From Clostridiales bacterium UBA4653 (GTDB lineage Bacteria; Bacillota; Clostridia; Oscillospirales; CAG-272), in NCBI GenBank assembly GCA_002405565.1, contig DHMB01000137.1:1229-11961 (forward strand): a DNA stretch of 10,733 bases, given 5' to 3'. The position numbers and the translations under genes were made by a program. The notes beneath the pieces were generated by a model that worked only from the letters and a program-made list of their open reading frames with translations, was not told the DNA's origin and did not search any database. Positions 6,931 to 10,733 of this stretch are shown here, piece after piece; the first letter of the stretch is position 1, and every line of letters starts with the position of its first letter.

Positions 6931-8895
6931 TCAGTTTTCTTTCTTCTTGCCGAGAACAACGCCTGCGCCGATTACGGAAACGATCGCGATAGCCGCGCCT
7001 GCGCCGATTACGGATTTACAGCCGCCGGAAGAAGCCTGCGTTGTTGATGTTGCGGGCTTTGTTGTGGAGGGCTTGGAGGAGCCTTCAACTGTTGCCGTGA
7101 AGTTTGCGGAAAGTCCTGCGTACTTGTCTGTTACAGTAACCTTCTGTTCTCCGGGCTCGGAGAAGTCGTATTTGACTGCGTAGTCGTCAGCCTTGAGAAC
7201 TACCTTTGAACCGTCTGCATATACGTAGGAAACGAGGAGACCTTCTGTTGAGAATCTGTCGTCTACGTTATATTTGAGTTTTGCAAGAGATGTGTCCGCT
7301 TCAAGGGAAGTGGGCGTTTCAACGGTTGCCGTTGTTGTAGCGGAGCATTCGATGTCATAAGCGGAAGCTGTGATCTTTACTTTGACTTCGATTTCGCCTG
7401 TCTTTGTGAGATCATATTCCTTTTCAAATGTTGCGCTGATCTTTGCGTCAGCATAGGATTTTTCCGTGCCGTCACTGTAAACGCATGTGATTTTTGCGGA
7501 GATATCGTCATCTGTGATTTCGCCGCCGTAACGGTATGTCTTGTCGAGAGCGTCGATCTTGATGCTCACAACGTTTATAACGTTGATGCTGAAGCTCGTC
7601 TTTGCGCCGTAGAAGTTGATTGTGATTACGTTGTCGCCGACCTTGAGGGCGTCATGCTCGAGCTTGAAGGAGCCGAGCTCTTTGACAGCCGTTGTGCCGT
7701 CGTTATAAGTCACCTTTATCGAGAGGCCTTCGGGAGCGAAAACGCTACCGATGGAAGCTCTTTCATAGGTTGTTGTCTTTGCGGGAGTTTCGATTGCGAT
7801 TTCCTTGATACCGATTACCTTGACATCATATGTCTTGGATGCGCTACCATAGGAAACTGTGACTGTTGAAGCGTCTGTTTCTTCGTTGAAGTTGTAAACT
7901 ACGTTGTAGCTTCCGAGGACTTCCTTGGAGCCGTCTTCAAATGTAGCTGTAACTTCCATGCCTGTTGTGTCGAGAGTTTCGCCGACATAATAAGTTGTCT
8001 TTGTTGCGGGCTTTGTGATTTCGATGCTGGAAACCTTTTCTTCTTTCTTTTCAAGCTCGCTCTTGTAGTTCTCGCAGTATTCCTGTGTGCCGAAAACGAT
8101 ATAGTCAACGTCCATTTCGGCGCCTTCATATGCACCTGTGCCGTCTGTTACATTGTAGCCGAAGGGGAAGAAGATGATATCCATGATATTGCCTGCCCAA
8201 CGTGAGCCTGCGATACCTGTCTTTTCGTCAACCTGGAGAGACTCGCCGTAGTTTGTCGCGGAGTTCTTCTCAATCATGCTGAACGTGTATGTTTTCCATT
8301 CGGATGAAACGGGATCAACCTCAACGTTCGTTATGGAAACGTTTGAAATCTTACGACCGCCGCCGCCTATGTTGGAGGATGTGAACGCGAAGGAAATCTG
8401 GTCTGCGGAGCTGTAGTTTCTGATACGGATCTTGCAGTATTCCATTTTGCCCTTGAGTTCCTGACCCGCGGAGATGTCAACGCCCATATCGTCGAGACAG
8501 AAGGGGATACCTGCTGTTGTCGATGTGTCAGCTGCTCTGAGCTTGATAACCTCGCCCTTGTCTGTAAGCGTCCATGTGAGGTGCTTCTGACCGCTTGAGG
8601 TGTTGAGCATATAAGTCATGAGGTTTTTCTGCTTTGTCGGAATGTATGCAGAGGTTGCGACGTATGTTTCGGGGTCGGTGGGTGTCTCAGATACATCCTT
8701 TGCAACCCAGTTGCCGTCTGCGTCCTGCTCTGCCCATTCTTTGTTGTTTGCTTCCGAGAAGTCAAGGAAGTCAACACATGCTATCTGGGCACCCTTTTCG
8801 CCTGTGACATAGGTAATGCTTGCGGCGGAAATGCCGAGCGAGGCGATACCGAGAACCATAACAGCAACAAGAAGAATTGATACGATCTTTTTCAT
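6931..8895 (-). CDS. secreted multi-Ig-like-domain surface protein with Cys-containing C-terminal anchor
   Basis: This is an exported 654-residue protein, probably held at the cell surface. Residues 1-24 form a Sec signal peptide (MKK start, hydrophobic core, ISA before the likely cleavage site); there is no lipobox cysteine. Residues about 30-275 form a beta-rich region ending in MDVDYIVFG, like galactose-binding or carbohydrate-binding sandwich modules. Four bacterial Ig-like (Big_3/4-type) domains follow at about 288-361, 362-440, 441-526 and 527-603. Each has the pattern Y-x-x-G, (G)-hydrophobic-V-x-x-x-Y/F-x-DG(S/T). A Ser/Thr/Pro linker (604-623) leads to GGC-K (Cys626), a hydrophobic stretch and KKKEN. 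No LPXTG motif exists. The start ATG has GAAAGG about 12 bases upstream, and a strong promoter lies at 8974-9003. The ligand is unknown. It probably heads a transcript that can extend into the lgt-like and CPBP genes. Confidence 0.85.
   Translation of the reverse strand: MKKIVSILLVAVMVLGIASLGISAASITYVTGEKGAQIACVDFLDFSEANNKEWAEQDADGNWVAKDVSETPTDPETYVATSAYIPTKQKNLMTYMLNTSSGQKHLTWTLTDKGEVIKLRAADTSTTAGIPFCLDDMGVDISAGQELKGKMEYCKIRIRNYSSADQISFAFTSSNIGGGGRKISNVSITNVEVDPVSSEWKTYTFSMIEKNSATNYGESLQVDEKTGIAGSRWAGNIMDIIFFPFGYNVTDGTGAYEGAEMDVDYIVFGTQEYCENYKSELEKKEEKVSSIEITKPATKTTYYVGETLDTTGMEVTATFEDGSKEVLGSYNVVYNFNEETDASTVTVSYGSASKTYDVKVIGIKEIAIETPAKTTTYERASIGSVFAPEGLSIKVTYNDGTTAVKELGSFKLEHDALKVGDNVITINFYGAKTSFSINVINVVSIKIDALDKTYRYGGEITDDDISAKITCVYSDGTEKSYADAKISATFEKEYDLTKTGEIEVKVKITASAYDIECSATTTATVETPTSLEADTSLAKLKYNVDDRFSTEGLLVSYVYADGSKVVLKADDYAVKYDFSEPGEQKVTVTDKYAGLSANFTATVEGSSKPSTTKPATSTTQASSGGCKSVIGAGAAIAIVSVIGAGVVLGKKKEN
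6934..7032 (-). other. Cys-containing C-terminal sorting/anchor signal (SSGGC-K, TM, KKK)
   Basis: The last 33 residues have the tripartite layout of prokaryotic C-terminal sorting domains. There is a short signature SSGGCKS with Cys626 (codon at 7018-7020), a hydrophobic segment of about 21 residues rich in Ala, Ile, Val and Gly, then KKKEN. A Ser/Thr/Pro linker precedes it. MYXO-, Synergist-, JDVT- and CGP-CTERM signals share an invariant cysteine in this position and are attributed to CPBP-family proteases. Whether this tail is cleaved or lipidated is unknown; it could also be a plain membrane anchor. Confidence 0.65.
6961..7014 (-). repeat. 18-bp direct repeat within the anchor-coding region
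   Basis: The 18-mer GCCTGCGCCGATTACGGA occurs at 6961-6978 and again at 6997-7014, a period of 36 bases (12 codons). It encodes SVIGAG twice in the hydrophobic anchor. This fits a recent in-frame duplication of 36 bases, or chance reinforced by low-complexity codons. Confidence 0.8.
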
Positions 8896-8973
8896 TGCGA
8901 ATAGTTTCCTTTCAAAAAAATGATTTGCTTTGTTTTAAGTCTGCTCCGGAAAGGAGTAAACTTTCACACACAT

Positions 8974-9003
8974 ATTATATCACTTATCGACCGGAAAAGT
9001 CAA
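8974..9003 (-). promoter_or_regulatory. sigma-A type promoter of the Ig-like protein gene
   Basis: On the minus strand TTGACT (plus 8998-9003) and a perfect TATAAT (plus 8974-8979) are separated by 18 bases. TGA before the -10 box gives an extended -10. Transcription should start near 8967, leaving a 5' leader of about 70 bases. The leader holds only a 4-bp stem (CTCC/GGAG, 8944-8956) and the GAAAGG ribosome site. I see no operator or riboswitch. Confidence 0.85.
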
Positions 9004-9037
9004 GTAAATATATTGTTAACAAGGGAGAAATATAGTG

Positions 9038-9064
9038 AAAAAAGCTCCCGATTTTTCATCGGGA
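9038..9064 (-). terminator. Rho-independent terminator after rpiB
   Basis: On the minus strand the stem TCCCGAT/ATCGGGA (plus 9058-9064 and 9046-9052, 5-base loop) is followed by GC and then six U (plus 9038-9043). It lies 19 bases after the rpiB stop and should end the tsaE-tsaB-rpiB transcript. The Ig-like promoter starts about 35 bases further on, so the two minus-strand units appear insulated. Confidence 0.85.
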
Positions 9065-9082
9065 ACCATTTTGAAATATTTT

Positions 9083-9517
9083 TTATTGTTCATCCAGCAT
9101 GGCGACTCTTTTTTCGTGTCTGCCGCCGAGAAATTCCGTCGTAAGAAAGGTGTCGACAAGGCTTTTTGCCGTTTTTTCGTCGATTATTCTTGCGCCGAGG
9201 CAGAGAACGTTTGCGTCGTTATGCTGACGCGTCAGCTCGACGCATCTTTCTTCATAGCAGAGAGCGGCGCGTATGCCTTTGTGACGGTTTGCGGCAATGC
9301 TCATTCCTATGCCCGTCCCGCAGACGAGAATTCCTTTTTCGCATTCGCCGGAAAGGATTTTTTCGCAGAGAGCGTTTGCGTATACGGGATAGTCGACAGA
9401 ATCCGCCGTGTCGGTGCCGAGGTTTACGCAGTCGTAACCCTTTTCCGTAAGATAAGCGATGAGATGATTTTTAAGCTCGTAGCCGGCGTGATCTGCCGCA
9501 AGTGCAATCTTTTTCAT
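9083..9517 (-). CDS. rpiB: ribose-5-phosphate isomerase B (RpiB/LacAB family)
   Basis: This cytoplasmic enzyme interconverts ribose 5-phosphate and ribulose 5-phosphate in the pentose phosphate pathway. At 144 residues it has normal family length and the full set of motifs: AADHAG (Asp9, His10), GTDTADSVDYP (35-44), the LVCGTGIGMSIAAN phosphate/active-site loop with catalytic Cys66 and Thr68, TRQHNDANVLCLGAR with His99, and FLGGRHEKR with Arg133 and Arg137. These positions match E. coli RpiB closely, which favours RpiB over the LacA/LacB galactose-6-phosphate isomerases. A related allose-6-phosphate activity cannot be excluded. The ATG overlaps the tsaB stop (ATGA), and AAGGAG lies about 10 bases upstream inside tsaB, so translation is probably coupled. 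It is the last gene of its operon. Confidence 0.95.
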   Translation of the reverse strand: MKKIALAADHAGYELKNHLIAYLTEKGYDCVNLGTDTADSVDYPVYANALCEKILSGECEKGILVCGTGIGMSIAANRHKGIRAALCYEERCVELTRQHNDANVLCLGARIIDEKTAKSLVDTFLTTEFLGGRHEKRVAMLDEQ

Positions 9518-10227
9518 TTTCGTTCTTCTCCTTTTTTCTCATTGTATTCTCTTTCCGCCTGTGACGGGCGGAGGTATGACGGGGAAAGCGCAAGGTCTGT
9601 GAATATGTTTTTGTCCGTCGCATTTTCGTAGACGCGTCGGGCGACAGCCGCGACGGACGGCGCGCTCTGAAGTATCAGTTCTTCCGGAGTTTCCTGTGCT
9701 GCGGGGAATGCGGCTTTTGCAATCGCATATCCGTCGCCGAAAAAGTATATCGGCAGAGAAAAGCCGGAAAGCTCGTTCGCAAGATCGGAAGAGGATATCA
9801 GTCTGTCATCGCAGAGACGCTCTTTTTTGCCGTTTTCAATGAGAAACAGCGCGTTATAAAGCTGACTGCGCCTTGCGTCCATAACGGGGCAGGCGATGAA
9901 TTTTCCGCCGATACCGACGCCGTTTTCAGAGAGAGCGTCAAGGGACGAGGTGCCGACGCACGGCACGTTCCTTCCGAACGCGAGTCCCTTTATCAGCGAA
10001 ACGCCGATCCTCACGCCCGTAAACGAGCCCGGGCCTGCCGAAACGGCGAACATATCGATGTCCTTTGGCGCAAGCCCCGATTTTTCAAAGAGTTTGTCTA
10101 CCTCCGGAAGCATTGTTTCGCTGTGAGTAAATCCGCCTGTGACGGCAAAGGCGCAGAGCGTTTTATCTCCGTCACATATGGCGCCGGCGGCGGTTTTCGC
10201 CGTCGTGTCGATTGCAAGAATTTTCAT
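9514..10227 (-). CDS. tsaB: tRNA t6A37 threonylcarbamoyltransferase complex subunit TsaB
   Basis: TsaB (YeaZ) is the ASKHA-fold scaffold that partners with TsaD and TsaE in making N6-threonylcarbamoyladenosine at position 37 of ANN-decoding tRNAs. It acts in the cytoplasm. The N-terminal phosphate-like motif AIDTT (5-9), SAGPGSFTGVRIG (63-75), MDARRSQLYNA (116-126) and the C-terminal PSYLRPSQAERE (216-227) are all typical. At 237 residues its length is normal. It starts 4 bases after the tsaE stop, with AGGTGA overlapping that stop as ribosome site, and its own stop overlaps the rpiB start. TsaD and RimI, which often follow tsaB in Clostridia, are not here; rpiB takes that place. Confidence 0.96.
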   Translation of the reverse strand: MKILAIDTTAKTAAGAICDGDKTLCAFAVTGGFTHSETMLPEVDKLFEKSGLAPKDIDMFAVSAGPGSFTGVRIGVSLIKGLAFGRNVPCVGTSSLDALSENGVGIGGKFIACPVMDARRSQLYNALFLIENGKKERLCDDRLISSSDLANELSGFSLPIYFFGDGYAIAKAAFPAAQETPEELILQSAPSVAAVARRVYENATDKNIFTDLALSPSYLRPSQAEREYNEKKGEERK

Positions 10228-10231
10228 TTTG

Positions 10232-10654
10232 TCACCTGCTTATTGTAATTTCGCGCGTTTCTTCGCCAGTTTTTTCGATTGTGACGGCGTAACAGTCCTC
10301 CGGAAGGAAGTCTTCAATCTTCTCGCTCCATTCGACGGCGCATATGCCGCCCGCGTCGAGATAATCGAAAAATCCGGTGCTGTAAAGCGATTCCTCGCCG
10401 TCTATGCGATACATATCGAAATGATACAGCGGGATTTTTCCGCCGTATGAGTTTACGATTGTGTATGTCGGGCTCTGCACGCGCGCCTTCGGGCAGAGAT
10501 ATTCTGCCATTCCGCGCACGAAAGCCGTTTTCCCGGCTCCGAGGTCGCCCTTCATTGCAAGGCAGTCGCCGGGGGAGAGAAGTCTGGCAAATTCAGAGCC
10601 GATTTTTTCCGTCTCCTCTGCGGAGCACGACATTTTTTTCATGATTATGTCCAT
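10232..10654 (-). CDS. tsaE: tRNA t6A37 biosynthesis ATPase TsaE
   Basis: TsaE (YjeE) is the small P-loop ATPase that binds the TsaB-TsaD dimer and is needed for cycling of t6A synthesis. Visible motifs are the Walker A loop GDLGAGKT (36-43), the switch-like SPTYTIVN (61-68), the HFDMYRI strand (78-84), and VEWSEKI (107-113). At 140 residues it is of normal size. The first ATG (10654) lies 1 base after the stop of the upstream gene and has AGAGGGG 5 bases before it; an alternative ATG at residue 5 (10642) is possible. tsaB follows after 4 bases, so the two are surely co-transcribed. Confidence 0.96.
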   Translation of the reverse strand: MDIIMKKMSCSAEETEKIGSEFARLLSPGDCLAMKGDLGAGKTAFVRGMAEYLCPKARVQSPTYTIVNSYGGKIPLYHFDMYRIDGEESLYSTGFFDYLDAGGICAVEWSEKIEDFLPEDCYAVTIEKTGEETREITISR

Positions 10655-10655
10655 T

Positions 10656-10733
10656 TCAGCCCCTCTTGTGAGACAGAGTTTTTATTCCTTTGAGGAAGGC
10701 GTCTGCCGCCGCGTCGATGTCCTCTTCGCTTGT
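10656..10733 (-). CDS. C-terminal fragment of an upstream gene, possibly class V aminotransferase/cysteine desulfurase
   Basis: An open minus-strand frame enters from the right edge and ends in TGA at 10658-10656, giving 25 residues: TSEEDIDAAADAFLKGIKTL, then SHKRG. The pattern T-x-EEDID followed by a short amphipathic helix is typical of the last helix of NifS-like class V aminotransferases, where N-T-E-E-(D/E)-I-D is common. The fragment is too short to be sure. Its stop lies 1 base before the tsaE ATG, so it belongs to the same operon. Confidence 0.5.
   Translation of the reverse strand, partial: TSEEDIDAAADAFLKGIKTLSHKRG

Noticed and set aside
6931..7100. Sortase (LPXTG) anchor in the Ig-like protein
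   Set aside because: There is no LPXTG or close variant; the signature before the hydrophobic segment is SSGGC.
8821..8895. N-terminal lipoprotein signal in the Ig-like protein
   Set aside because: No cysteine follows the signal peptide core; the first Cys is at residue 40, so the signal is of the ordinary Sec type.
8941..8960. Leader stem CTCC/GGAG as a riboswitch or attenuator
   Set aside because: Only four base pairs, with no U-run and no further conserved structure in a leader of about 70 bases.
9035..9631. Plus-strand open frame of 198 codons
   Set aside because: It lies antisense to rpiB and the end of tsaB, which are unmistakable, and its translation has no recognisable domain and runs through a terminator.

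Overview
The window looks like a chromosomal segment of a Gram-positive Clostridia bacterium, most likely an Oscillospirales/Ruminococcaceae-type gut or rumen organism. The evidence is the strong AGGAGG-type ribosome binding sites, a DUF5696/carbohydrate ABC permease cluster of the Firmicutes type, Ig-like surface proteins with a Lys-rich tail, and a Clostridia-style tsaE-tsaB order. This placement is inferred from gene content; there is no rRNA or other marker gene. There is no mobile element, CRISPR array or tRNA that I can see, and no stretch over 300 bases lacks a gene.

Layout. (1) Bases 1-5262, plus strand: the 3' part of a very large DUF5696-type protein whose start lies outside the window, followed by two MalF/MalG-type sugar ABC permeases. 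The three genes are tightly spaced, each permease has a strong Shine-Dalgarno site, and the cluster ends at a bidirectional terminator (5273-5307). No ATPase or solute-binding protein is in view. (2) Bases 5318-8895, minus strand: a secreted protein with about four bacterial Ig-like domains, driven by a near-consensus promoter (8974-9003), then a hairpin, a divergent Lgt-like diacylglyceryl transferase homologue, and a CPBP/Rce1-type intramembrane protease. The protease starts at TTG and overlaps the lgt-like stop by 4 bases. (3) Bases 9083-10733, minus strand: an operon of a truncated upstream gene (possibly the tail of a class V aminotransferase/cysteine desulfurase), tsaE, tsaB and rpiB, ending at a Rho-independent terminator (9038-9064).

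How the genes may work together. The first cluster is probably an oligosaccharide uptake system with an extracytoplasmic DUF5696 partner. The t6A genes tsaE and tsaB belong to tRNA modification; rpiB adds a pentose phosphate isomerase to the same transcript. The most interesting region is the middle one. The Ig-like protein ends in a tripartite tail with a cysteine (SSGGC-K, hydrophobic segment, KKK) and no LPXTG motif. Directly downstream lie a Cys-modifying-type lipid transferase homologue lacking key Lgt residues and a translationally coupled CPBP protease. CPBP proteases are the proposed processing enzymes for other Cys-containing C-terminal sorting signals (MYXO-, Synergist-, JDVT- and CGP-CTERM). 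I propose, as a hypothesis, that these three genes are a substrate plus enzymes of a C-terminal cysteine lipid-anchoring pathway in Gram-positive Clostridia.
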